A stretch of DNA of 33,324 nucleotides from Schoenoplectus triqueter. Lineage: Eukaryota; Streptophyta; Magnoliopsida; Poales; Cyperaceae. Position 1 is the first letter of the stretch; each line of letters begins with the position of its first letter. The stretch is from the NCBI GenBank assembly GCA_964058805.1, contig CAXKVV010000373.1, positions 1 through 33,324 on the forward strand. Direction: 5' to 3'. This document shows, in pieces, positions 18,942 through 30,266 of the stretch. The notes beneath the pieces are model-generated. The model saw nothing but the letters and a program-made list of their open reading frames with translations. It was not told the DNA's origin and ran no database searches. The position numbers and the translations under genes are program-made.

Positions 18942-19160
18942 CTGACCAGGTACCAAAGCTGTGAGCAACCACCTAACCATGCATTGATTTGTGTCAATTG
19001 CTGATAAGTAGTCAGCTCTTTGACCAAATCACCCTCATGTTAAGGGATTAAAAGTCAATTTGACAAGACTGATCAGGTGCCAAAGCTAGGAGCAACCACC
19101 TGATCAAGTTTAGATTTGTATCAATTGCTGATAAGTAGTCAGCCTTTGATCAAATTAAAC
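18942..19160 (+). repeat. Tandem duplication of 127 bases in left arm end
   Basis: CTGACCAGG... at 18942 and CTGATCAGG... at 19069 begin two units sharing GAGCAACCACCT and TCAATTGCTGATAAGTAGTC. The right arm carries the same pair inverted, with a period of 126 (ends at 28930 and 29056). The duplication therefore predates or was copied with the inverted arms. Confidence 0.75.
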
Positions 19161-20324
19161 CCTAATGAGCATCATTATTGGTGTTAATTGGGGAAGAGTT
19201 TCTGCAAGGAGAATATTTAGTAGAGACACTGGGCTACAACTGATAACTAATAAATAGGTATTTTATAAGAATAAAATAGGGTTCCTTGATCAAAGAATTT
19301 TTAGCACAAGCAAACAGGGATAAAATGGGAATATAAAAATACAGAGGTGATGATCATGAATTTAGAGAATTTTGGTGAAAATTTCATGATTTTTGGATGA
19401 AGGGATCTATTAAAATCAATTGGAGAAAAAAAATTAGATCAATCCAAAGGCTGAGATTTAATCAAGGGACTTTTAAGGGTGCAACTTGGGGCTAAGAGTT
19501 AACTGGGTGCAATATGGGGCTGCCAAATAAAGAAAACACCTTAAATGGCGCTGAAAAATTATTTGAAAGGAAGGAATTACTAGGTGAACTTGGTGTACCA
19601 TGTTTGTTTCTCATTAAACATGACGTGTGGGCCCGGACTACGTGAACCAGGCTCACCCGAACTACAATACATCTCCCATTATGTTTCTTTCGCTGACAGT
19701 GGGTCCCACAGGGACAGAAATACTGCCCCTTCTTCCCTACTGCTGTTCTTTCTCTGCAGAACGTGATTTTCCATCAAAATCAAACCCGAAAATGAAAAAG
19801 AACTCAAACGGTAATGAAAAATTATAAATAATATACCGTTGGAAAGCTCTAACCAAGGAGAATTCATTGAAATAATTATCTTTGAAGATGGTGCACTGTA
19901 AATCACTCGCATCAAAGGGGAAAGAATTCGGGTATAAAATTCAATAGAGCGATTCAGGGAGTAATTGGAGGAATTTGCGGTTTAGGAGGCGCTATGTGGG
20001 TCCCACGAATCTGTTAGAGTCGTTACTAGTATAATTTCTTTGGTAGAATTGGTGCACAAGAATATATGCCAATCTTGACTGTGGGCTCAATTTGGTGTTT
20101 TGAAAAGAAGAAAGTTGAGATTAGAGCAAAGGCACAGATAGTTATATCCTTTGCCACGCTGGCAATTCAAGTCAAAGGATGTTCATACAACAAACACAAC
20201 AAGAGTCCACTTGTGCCATCCGATTGTCACACCAAAGGCCACAATCATGCCATGTCATCAATCTGTGGGAGCTAGAAAACACAAATTGCATATAGAGAAA
20301 ACACAATTGACAATTATTGCTCCC

Positions 20325-20332
20325 TATATAAA
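20325..20332 (+). promoter_or_regulatory. Inward-facing TATA box in left arm
   Basis: TATATAAA in CCCTATATAAACCC context. The mirror position in the right arm holds the same box on the minus strand (26798-26805), so the two face each other. No reading frame of note follows. Confidence 0.35.
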
Positions 20333-21840
20333 CCCTAGGCAGCAATTGAGAGCAACCCCCAAGTTCATAATATCCATTCCACAGCCTTTATCCATGGGTC
20401 TTCCCTTGATCTGAGAATTCAGTGAAATCAGCAAATTATCCTGTCAGGTGATCCAATTTTAGCAACCAAAAGGGAAAATAGAAGATCAATCAAGGCCCTA
20501 AAGAAGACAAGAAGGCAATTTGACCAATTGATAGTAGTTTCATTGGAAACTCTCAATTAGGTCAAGTTAGAGCATTACAAGCATCACTTCTTGCCACACA
20601 TCATAAGCTAGGTATTGCAAGTTCTTGTTAAAATATAGCTCTTGGAGGAATTGATATGATTTTATAAGTAAAGAGATAAGATATATTTTTTTCTTTTGCA
20701 TTTCTTGATTTGTTATTCTGCCTACTTTGTTCTTCTTTCACTTCCTTTTATCTTTCTTTCCTTTTGAAATATCATTTGTGAGAATTAAAACAAAAGAAAA
20801 TTGAATTAACAAAGGTAGTCGAAGTAACCATACTCCTACCTCCACTTGAACAAAATAAAAAAAGGGAGAAATGATAACAGTACCATGACTGGTCGAAGAC
20901 TAGAGTCTCCCAGTCCTAGGTTGTGATTCAGCCACTTGTATGCTAATCTTCGCAAGAAGAGCATAATTGGAAAATCACAATTGAAAATTCAATGATGCAT
21001 GCTGTGAGAGGCCGAATTCCAGGTTGGATTAGCATGCACAACAACTTCTGAGGTAAAGACAGTGATCAAAAGAGCAACAAGGCTTAAAGTAGTGACTAAA
21101 AGATTAAAGAATCAATATAGAATTCCTCTGTACCAGATTTCAATACTGTCAAATGTAAAAACTAGCATATCTGACTCTTCTGTGAACGGATGTTTCGATT
21201 TTAATTGAAATCCTCAACACAAGCATTGGCATCAAAGTCGTGAGATCCAGAGAAGAGCTAACCCAGTTGAATGATTAAATATTAAGGACTGATGCTAGAA
21301 TTCGGCTGTACCGAATTGGTACCGAGAGAAGAGTCGGTGCTGGTTCCCCCAATGGTTGACCGTACAGATCTTAGATCCATCGCCACTACTGAACTCAATA
21401 GACCATGGTGATTCTACCCCCATCGGCCGATCCCCTCTTGAAGGCGTCAATCACCGGTGCAAGTAGTCGAAGTAAGCGGGATCGTCGGATGTAATAACAC
21501 GATCATTGGAACGACTAGCGCAAATCTTAATAAGGGCGCACGGATCTACCAAACGCTGGGTGACGTTTGAAAGAGGAGATCCAGTGTGAACATCCTGGCC
21601 TCTCATCTCCTCTAGTATCAATCTCAAAGCAATCCTGTGTAATCTGTTACACCAAGGGATACTATTGAAACACAAGGAAGAATCTGAGCTTTCCATCCAT
21701 CTGAGCGTGAATCCTGAAAAGAATCAGACGCTTGTAGTAAATCACAGTCTAAGAGAAAATAACAAACACATTTGGGCCCTCTATCATTTAATGGATTAAT
21801 CTCAGAACATATCTAACAGTCCAGATCTGGCCCAGTTCAT

Positions 21841-22960
21841 TAAACCCAAAATTCAATTAATAACAGAATATTAAAAATATAGAGTAAATAAATCATTTGA
21901 AAATATTACTAAACACCAAATTAACTCAAATTTATTTTTAAAAATTCTTTGTTTTCCATAGTAGTTTTCTGTCTAAAAATATTCTAATTATAAAAATATT
22001 ATTATATAAAAATAATTTAAAAGTAAAAGACACTATATTATATTTTCCTATTTAATTTAAGCTTTGATTTATCATTTTAGACATTATAAAAATTCCAAAA
22101 ATTCAAATAAAATCTTAAATTATAATTAAGTATATTTTACTGATTTTTCAAGTGATTTTTCATGAAATAATAATAACAATAATAATATCCAATGAGAAAT
22201 AATAGGATAAATTCTATTCTTTGGTTATTATAAAAAGATAATAAATAACAATAAAATTTGTTAACAATAATTGAATATTATTTTAACCTTTTTTAATAGA
22301 AATAAAATAAATAATAATAATAAATAATAAAAATACTTTCTTTTATTTTAGAACCCAAAATAAAACAAATTATATTCTTTTGAAAAATATAATAATAATA
22401 GAATAAATATTATTATTTTCAGAATTAAATTAGTCCTAATAAGGAAAATAATGATTGTAATAAAGAATATAATAAATTTCATTCTTTTAGCTATTAAAAT
22501 TTAAATGATAATAATAATAATAATAAAACAAAATCTTATTCAAAAAGGGCTAAAATTCAAATAAAATTCATCTGCTATTATTTTCTACAAGTAATAAATA
22601 AAAATGAAAATAATAAAAATAAAAGCTTTAAATTCAACTAAAAATCATAAATAGAACAAAATAATGAAAATAATAATAATTCTTTTAGCTATTACAAATC
22701 CTATAATCAAAATAAAAATCATGAAGAATAGCTAACTCATCTTTTATCATAATAAAAATAAATTCTATTCCTTTAGCTACTGTAAAAATCCTAAAATTCA
22801 AATAATAGCTAATTCATTTTTCTATTATTTTATGAATAATTTTTTACAAACATGAATAAGAGTTTGAGGATAATAAAAATAATAAATAAAAGAAAACAAA
22901 ATATAACAATAAAAAGTAAAGATAAAATGATAAATCCATAAAAGAAGTGATATCTTAATG
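21841..22960. repeat. AT-rich expanded segment of left arm
   Basis: About 80% A+T, with many AATAAT runs. Short units such as TTTTAGCTATTA / AAAATTCAAATAAAAT recur at roughly 22060-22110, 22430-22500, 22540-22580, 22680-22740 and 22760-22810. The right arm has only about one or two equivalents near 25030-25090, so this looks like tandem growth of one arm. Confidence 0.55.
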
Positions 22961-22982
22961 ACTTTGAGAGATAAGAACATTA

Positions 22983-24578
22983 TGATATCCAAAAGAAGTG
23001 ATATCTTAATGACTCGGTGTCGTGAACAAGTAATTCATGACTAGTTGAGCTAGTAAGACTGAACTCATCTGTCGATAAATTTGTCTTCTAGTTCATCTCC
23101 CGAGATTGTGAGATTGAATCGTTTTGTAGTTGATTCATCCACAAAACAGTGAATGTGAACCGTTCAGTAGTAGGTTCTTAGTGCTTTAGGTTTAACCTTG
23201 TGTGCAGTTGTGTTCTTAGGTTTATGGGTTCGCTTAGTGTCTGGAATCCATGATCTAGAAGATCAGAGAGAAGTACCAAGTGGGCCAAATCCGTCCTTCT
23301 CCTGATTCATCAACCTCAAGATCAACCGGCTTAGTGCTTCGAGTTGTATTTTGTGTGATTGGTTGTTGACTAGTTAAGATTGAACCGTTCAGTAGTAGGT
23401 TTATCTTCTAGATCAACTAAAGTTAAGTCTTTCAGTAGTAGACTCACCTCAAACCCCTTCGTAGAGATTAATCTGATCAGTAGTAAGGTTATCTCTCGAA
23501 GTGGTAAAGACTGAACCGATCAGTAGTAGGTTCGTCTTTTACTGGATTAACTTTCTGGCGAATCTAGGGTGCTCTAATGATTCCCGATCATGAGAGCACA
23601 CGATCACTTGACCATCATTTAACTATACTATTTGCTTCTCCCTTTTAAAGATCCAGAGGTGCCTCGAGATTAACAGCCTAGGATAATTAACGGTGGGGGC
23701 TTGCGCCCACCGGAATCTACAGGAACTCACAATCACTAAAAGCCCCCTAAATGTGCATTCAAATTGGTATAAACGGTAGAATAAACCGGCGTTAAAAAAA
23801 TGCACGCTTAGGAGGGATCTCTGTGTCCTTCTTCCGCATCCCATCGCCAACATAACCGTAAGGCGGTGCGGAGTGCGTGAAAAAGGGTCGCACAATCGAC
23901 TCGACCTTAATTGATTTAGAAGATGAACCTACTACAGATCGGTTCAATCTTTACTAGTCAATGACCAATCACACAAAATACAACTCGAAACACTTAGCTG
24001 GTTGATCTTGAGGTTGGTGAGTCAGGAGATGGGTGAATTTGGCCCACTTGTTTCATCTCACTGATCTTCTAGATCATGAATTCCAAGCACTGAGCGGATT
24101 CATAAACCTAAGAACACAACTGCACACAAAGTCAAACCTGAAGCACTGAGCCAGTTTGTCATTGAGGCGTGTGTTAGTGAAAGAACCTACTATAGATCGG
24201 TTCAGATTCACTATTTTTGAGGATGAATCTACTACAGATCGATTCAATCCTACCATCTCTAGAGACGAACTTACTAACAGATCAGTTCAATCCCATGAAC
24301 CAGAAGACAAACTTATCAACGGATTAGTTTGATTTTACTAGTGTGAATTGATCATGAATTACTTGTTCATGACACAAGGTCAGTAGACAGTGGACAGAGT
24401 CCCTACAGTTGTCTTACTTGATCTCCTAAATTATGAATTCTAAGCACTTGGCCGATTCATAGATTCAGGATTACCTTGTACACAAAATTAGACTCGGAGC
24501 ACTTGGCTAATCTAATATTAAGATAAGTTTATTAAAGAGTGAGTTTCTAGACAGTTCAGTTCAACTCACCTAATCTGG
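22983..24578 (+). repeat. Palindromic core module, copy 2 (centre of giant foldback)
   Basis: Direct repeat of 11901-13529, lacking about 40 bases near 23176. It has the same architecture: left arm 23012-23590, 286-base module 23609-23894, right arm 23900-24380, tail to 24578. Here it lies at the symmetry point of the 18.8-29.2 kb inverted repeat. A 24-base piece (AAAAGAAGTGATATCTTAAT and following) is duplicated just outside at 22938-22962. Confidence 0.85.
23609..23894 (+). repeat. 286-base TG...CA module, copy 3
   Basis: Same length and ends as copies at 12560 and 13533, with a few substitutions. It sits at the exact turn of the palindrome. Its flanks match those of copy 1, so copies 1 and 3 were duplicated together with the core. 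Confidence 0.65.
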
Positions 24579-26797
24579 TCTGATTATGGGCTTACAAGTA
24601 GCTTAGTCCATTATCTGTGCACTGCCAACCTTGAGAGGCAGTCAGTGTATTAATGATCAATGGATCATTAATCTCAATCATCATTATGTCACATCTTCGA
24701 ACATCATAATGTTCTTCTTTTGAGGTCAACACACTTGTTGTGTTGATGTTACAGTCTCAGTTGTCCTCTTGGTAGGTGTTAGAATGTTCTTGTCCTAATT
24801 GTTACTAACTGACTATTCTGGGTGTTGCATTACTTGTGCAAAAATAATCTATTGCTCTACACCCCTTGTGTGAGCTTATTTAATCACCTCTAAAATGCAA
24901 AAGGATTATTGCATTTATTATTGATTTTATTAACAAGATAATTCCCTTTATTATTATCTCAATTACAAAAGTGATTTCATTTTTATTTTTAACTCTCTTT
25001 ATTTTTGTAGAAAATTACTTAAAAATAATAGAAAAATAGTTGGCTATTATTCAGAATTTTATTTGAATTTTTGAGATTTTTATAATAGCCAAAATAACAA
25101 GTCAAAGCTTGGTCAAATAGGAAAAAGCAAACAATGCCATTTTACTTCTAAATTGTTTCAGTACAGTAAAATTCTTAAAATTAAAATGTTTTTTTACATA
25201 GAAAAATACTATGAAAAATAAAAAACTTTAGAAATAAATTTGAGTCAATTTGGAGTTTGGGAAGACCTCCAAATGATTTATTTACTCTTTATTTTTAATT
25301 TTCTGTTATTAATTGGCAGTTGAGCTTAATGAACTAGGCCGAATTCATTTCCTCTTTTATTTTCTCTTTATTTTTCCGAATTGGGCCCAGCACACAGCTA
25401 GGCCGACCCTTTCTCTTTAAACTCTGTTATTTAATGTAGGCCGTTGGATTGTGCTAAGATTAGTGCAGAGTCTTTTATTTAGATGTTTAAATGCACTTGG
25501 GCCGCTAGATTTAGTTGAGATGCATGTTTAACAGATCTAAGGCCCAGATATTTCTAGACTTTGATTCCCTTAATTCTTAGCAGATCTTGTCCTTTGATGG
25601 TTCTCAAGATTTGCGGGCGCCTCAATAATCGTGCGAGAGAACTTTTATAGGCTTCTGACATTTTGATGCTTCAAGATCCGTGCTAGGTGGAGGCTTTCGG
25701 TGATCGGAGCTCCTCCCCTCTGATCAGGCTAGTGCCTTAGAATCGCCTTACCTTAGTAAGTCCTCCTGTGGCGTCTGATCGGAGATCCATACGGTGGTTG
25801 ACACTATTCAGTCGTACCGATTGAGATGTATCAATCGGGATTGATACCGAGTTGGATTTCATGCCAAATTCGATGAATTCAATTGATTTTATTGACAATC
25901 ACAAGCTTAATAAGCATCGCCTTAGTATATATATATGATCTAGAGTGAGTACAAGGTTTCTTGCTTACTGTCAATTGAGCTGAAGCACTCATGTATTGGA
26001 GGCGCGCGGTACCAATTGTTACCGGTTTTAATTCCTTTCCAATTTGAGATGCTTATTAAATTTGCATACTCAGTTGATAACTCTCAGGCCTAAAGGCTCA
26101 CCTAGGCATTGCTAGGGCTAATGGCTCGCTGAGATTACAATGCTATTGATCGATTCATTCTTGAAGAATTTCGACGATACACTGATTTATGCCAGATTCA
26201 ACAAATTCAATACAAAATTGTAAAGCCTACCTTCTTAATTGAACGAATTATACAGCTAAGGTGACTAAGAGATAACAAGTTCATACTCTTCAGTTATTAT
26301 GCAAGTAGATGCAAAGAAATAAATTAAAAATGGAAATTCACAATGGAAATCATATAATCACGAGTTCTTGATACTTGTGATTGATCCGGGTCTAAAGGCT
26401 CACCAATCACCTTGTGATTGGGCCAGTGGCTCACTGAAGATTGTAATATTATTCAATGATCAATTCTGATAAAAGAAAGTAGCAAAATCAGAAAAGAATA
26501 AAAGGAAAATTTGCAAAAGAAGAAATCTTAACAGCAAGATTGAGCAAGAAACTTTCATCCATTACACAAGTGTGAACAAGATGTCTCAAACAATGAGAAT
26601 TTCAGAGGAGAAGATACAAAAACTTGAACTTGATGAACACATGATTCAATTACCTTTTCTTCAAAATAGAAGTAACAATTGGTTGGCTCCCTTGTTATCT
26701 CTCTCTTTATAATAGCTAAAGAGTGTGTGTATGTAATCTCTATCTCAGTCTCTCTCTTCTTAGTCGAATCTCTCTTTTACTGGCACTGGTTCTTCGG

Positions 26798-26805
26798 TTT
26801 ATATA
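26798..26805 (-). promoter_or_regulatory. Inward-facing TATA box in right arm
   Basis: On the minus strand it reads TATATAAA followed by a purine-rich leader (AGAGAGATTC, AAGAAGAGAGAGAC). It mirrors the box at 20325. Confidence 0.35.
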
Positions 26806-27799
26806 GGTTTCAATCAATTGATTCACTCGATTTTGATTGGCTGCCTCTGGGTTGGATTGCCAGCTTGTACAGATCCTAGGCCTTCATTTCACTTCTATGA
26901 ACAGTTGTGATGCATTGTGTTTGTTGCCGAAATCGCCTAACCGTTTTCTGTTATTACTTTGACTGTTCCGCGATTGAATTGACTTCACACTCTCAATTGT
27001 TTGTGTATCTCAACTGGCAAGTGGGCCCAGGGTTGCCAACCTCTATTTAAACATTCTACGGCCACTTTGAACGCCATTTCATCCATTTGTTAATTCCAAT
27101 TTCACCGAACTCATTTCTATTATGTTTTCACCTCTTGATCAATTGGCATCTTATACACCCAATCAACTCATCAATTCACCTCCACTGGCATCGCCTTACC
27201 TCAAAGAAGCTGCTTTGCAACTCAATTTAACCTCTAGAGCACCAATTGGACTTCCCTCCTTAGCTCAATTTCGGGTACTAGCTCAATTTCATCTTCTGTT
27301 CATCTCATTTCCTCAATTGATCTAGTAACATCTCTTATCCTATCACCTGATCATCGTTGTTCTCTTAGATTACCTTCAATCATGGTGAGGCGCCAGGGAA
27401 AGAAGAGAATGTGAGCTGTATTGGATTCGAGCAATGGTGAGAAGAAGGAGGGAGAGAGCTCTCTCTCGCGCATGGATGCACCTGGCATGCGTGAGCCGAA
27501 ATGCAGAAGAGAGGAGGAGCAGAGATTCAATGCATCTAGATCAGGTTCACCTTCCTTTTTGTCTCTCGTTTAAATCTATTTGCGCTAGATTAAATAGGTA
27601 GGCTAGGTGGACTCGGCTTATAGTTTTATTTCATGCTCCCACTCTCATTGATCTGACTGCTAGGTCCCACATGTCAGATCTAATGGTTTAGGTATCTTAG
27701 TTAGCAGTTGATTTGTATTAATGTGCTGTAGTGGCAGAGTCTGATTGGTTATTTACTTGATGAACAATCACCTAACACTAATGATTTGTTAATGATTGA

Positions 27800-28430
27800 A
27801 TGATGTGGATCTGCCTAGTGGTGCCACCTGTGCTGACTTGTACCAATCAGATAAGGCCACATGTAGTCTCTTGTGTGCACTGTGTGATGACATGACATCA
27901 GTGAGTACATGCCATGTGAAACCAAGTGGGGCCTACTTGTCAGTCATCTTGTGGTATGGTGGGGCCCACAATGATGAGGTGGACCAATAAGGAATTGCCA
28001 CGTGACACTTAGCTGTTGAGGTGGCCTCATGGCATGTTGCCGCTTGTCTAGTTGCTGTATCTCAAATAGTAAGGTGGCTTCAAGGTATGCTGCCACGTAG
28101 CATGTATCTGATGATATGGTGACCCAAGGTGTTGCCATGTGGCATGCACCTGATGAGGTAGCTGTTGATGTGGACCAGTAGATGAATGCTACATGGCCTA
28201 CCCTTGTTGACACGGCTTAACCAGGTGCTGCCACGTGTCTCTGTCTGGTGGAGTGGCTGTTGATGTGGACCAGTAGGTGAATGCCACATGGCATGTGTGG
28301 GGCCCATTTGTCAGATATCCATGCCAATGTGGGACCCACCTGTGCCGACATGGACCAATAGGGTTGTGACACGTGGCAGTTGCTTACTGACTTAGCCCAC
28401 TCTGGTGCTGCCACGTGGCACACTCTCTCT
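27800..28430. repeat. Degenerate G-box (CACGTG) array in right arm
   Basis: Imperfect repeats of GCCACGTGGC-like and GTGGACCA(A/G)TA blocks. Perfect CACGTG hexamers are at 27999, 28232, 28370 and 28412, with near matches at about 28092 and 28133. A longer pair sharing GTGGACCAGTAG and CATGGC spans 28172-28198 and 28264-28290. CACGTG is the core bound by plant bHLH and bZIP factors, but repetition alone could produce this. Confidence 0.65.
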
Positions 28431-29175
28431 CTTCTTCTTATTTTGTATTCTCTGTACTTCTCATACCCAGTTTGTACCCAGAGCTGCTGTTGTCCCCAAG
28501 TTGAATCCAGAGTCACCTTGAAAAAATCTCAGCCCTTGATCTGCCTCTTTAATCTGTTTTATCTTCCCTGAATTTATTTTAATAGCTCCACCTGTCCAAA
28601 AATTCTAAAATTTTCACCAAAAATCTCTAAATTCATGGTGATCACTTCTATAATTTTTAATTCCAATTTTATCCCGTCTCCTTATGTCAAAATTTTTTTT
28701 GTCAAGAAAACCCCTGTTTCTTCCTCTTGATAAAATCTCATCTTCTCAGTTATAGCTCAGTGTCCCTGCCAAATAAACTCTCTTTGCAGAAACTCCCCCC
28801 ATCAAACACTAATTAGACTTGTATTGATGTTCATTAGGGTTTAATTTGATCAAAAGCTGATTATTTGTCAATAATTGATACAAATCTAGACGTGATCAGA
28901 TGGTTGCTTACGGCTTTGGCACCTGATCAGTCTTGTGAAATTGACTTTCAATCCATCCTCATGAAGATGATTTGGTCAAAGGATGATTACTTATCATCAA
29001 TTGGCACAAATCATGGTCTGATCAGGTGGTTGCTCACAGCTTTGGCACCTGGTCAGCCTTGAAGGCAAAATCACATTGAGATTTCTTGTGATCTGATTGT
29101 ATCAAAATACCGGCTTGGCATTGACATAATTTCTTGTTGTACAGGGATTGTATTGGTTCAGCTCATAAGGTTTGC

Positions 29176-29506
29176 TCTGAGGGTAGATTCTTAGGGTTTA
29201 ATCCTGACTCCTTTGATGTTTGTCACTGAGGTGTGGGACCCACCTGTCAGTGCAAAATAATTAGATGGATGACCCCTCAGTAGATCTCTCTCTCCTAAAT
29301 CTCCTGAGGGTCATCCACCTCGAATGAACAGGAGGTGGCAGTGCTTTTATACCTCTGACCTTTATTTAGGATTTCTTTGTGGGATTAATAGGGTTGCTCC
29401 GAAATTTGGCAATGACTTCTTCTGACTGGTGGTCCCTCTCTTCCTTGCTCTTTTCTTTCCTCTTCTTATGATTTATTATTGATAATTGATTTTCATTTTT
29501 AATTAT
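29176..29506. other. Spacer after the foldback, no gene
   Basis: Short repeated GGACC/CCACCT and GGGTCATCC/GGATGACCC motifs are present (29268-29276 against 29308-29316 inverted). No coding sequence was recognised. Confidence 0.35.
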
Positions 29507-29716
29507 TCATCTGCTTAATCGTTGAGATTTTTCAAGGGTAAACAGTGGTTTTACTGCCAGAGAGTTGTAAGGTGGTGGAGGTATGAGAGGTTGAGGAGGG
29601 AACTGAGACGGTCTAGGTCCTTGAAGTGGAATCAGTTGAGTAGTATGAGGAAAGGTGGGAAGTGATATTTGTGTCATAACTTGAGTTGGCGCAAGAAGGA
29701 AAAAGGCTAAAAGCCG
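29507..29716 (-). pseudogene. Proline-rich open frame, possible Gag relic
   Basis: The minus-strand frame is open for 69 codons with no ATG at its beginning. It encodes a proline-rich segment (GPRPSQFPPQPLIPPPPY) followed by a basic end (LEKSQRLSR). It stops five bases short of the start of the gypsy LTR at 29721. Proline-rich basic stretches occur in the Gag of plant gypsy elements, but no diagnostic motif is present. It may also be chance. Confidence 0.25.
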
Positions 29717-29720
29717 TTAA

Positions 29721-30196
29721 TGTTGAAATTAAATTTAAATGGGATGGATCCGTTATGAAAGGTGGAGAGATTGGGAAGACCGGGGGCCTAATAGAAGAAA
29801 GGGGAGTTGGGCCGTCAAGATTGAAACTACACGCACAGCTGTTACCATGACCACAGGGAATTCAGGAGATGAAGGGCGTAGCCAGTTGAGCGTCGGCGCG
29901 TTGGTTAAGAGTCAGAAGTTGTCGTTAATTACTTTTAACTTTCTATTAGTTACTTCAGTAAATCTTTCTATTATTAAAAGCAGAGAGTGATAGTTGGGTA
30001 ACTATGCGTTGTAATAAGCAATTATCTCTTTCTTCTCTTTCCCTTCTTTCTCCTCCTGTCTCTATCTTCTTCCCTCCTTTCTTTCTGTGAACTATTACTT
30101 CAATAAAGATTATCATTCACTCAACTTTGTGATTCTACTATTATAGTGTTGACCTTTGATCGTGTGAAGTATAATTGTTCTCTGAGGAACGTTACA
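29721..30196 (+). mobile_element. 5' LTR of a Ty3-gypsy element
   Basis: Starts TGTTGAAATT and ends AACGTTACA, two bases before the primer-binding site. It contains a polyadenylation signal (AATAAA, 30102-30107) within a pyrimidine-rich stretch. The right end is secure. The left end is the best TG candidate, but no second LTR is in the window to prove it. Confidence 0.6.
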
Positions 30197-30198
30197 AG

Positions 30199-30210
30199 TG
30201 GTATCAGAGC
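30199..30210 (+). other. Primer-binding site, initiator tRNA-Met type
   Basis: TGGTATCAGAGC, followed by CAGG and a leader of about 55 bases before the gag ATG. Confidence 0.85.
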
Positions 30211-30266
30211 CAGGTTCTTAATTGGGCATTCCTCTCTTACGGTGTAGTTATTCAAACTCAATCGTA

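Larger units (their letters stand above)
18826..22982 (+). repeat. Left arm of a roughly 10.3-kb foldback element
   Basis: Matches the reverse complement of 24579-29175 in order along its length. Anchors: 18826-18844 with 29157-29175; 18944-18975 with 29026-29056; 19069-19100 with 28900-28930; 19370-19500 with 28490-28625; 20325 with 26805 (TATA boxes); 21881-21960 with 25200-25289; 22800-22870 with 25000-25090. The paired coordinates sum to 47.1-48.0 kb, as expected for one inverted repeat with indels. No transposase or other domain was recognised. The middle (19560-20900) is the most diverged part. Confidence 0.75.
24579..29175 (-). repeat. Right arm of the roughly 10.3-kb foldback element
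   Basis: Reverse-complement partner of 18826-22982 (anchors are given there). It is about 440 bases longer, partly because of a motif array at 27800-28430 that the left arm lacks or has lost. It holds several open frames of 60-100 codons on both strands with no domain and no consistent frame; none is called as a gene. Confidence 0.75.

Noticed and set aside
21451..21696. 81-codon minus-strand open frame
   Set aside because: No domain and no splice or promoter context. It lies in the foldback left arm, and the mirror segment near 25.6-25.9 kb does not keep the frame.
23623..23895. 90-codon minus-strand open frame in the 286-base module
   Set aside because: The other two copies of the module do not keep this frame open, so it is chance.
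18826..29175. The two foldback arms as the LTRs of one giant retrotransposon
   Set aside because: The arms are inverted, not direct, and no gag, pol, primer-binding site or polypurine tract lies between them.
29739..29990. 83-codon plus-strand open frame
   Set aside because: Lies within the gypsy 5' LTR, upstream of its primer-binding site; LTRs of this class do not normally code.
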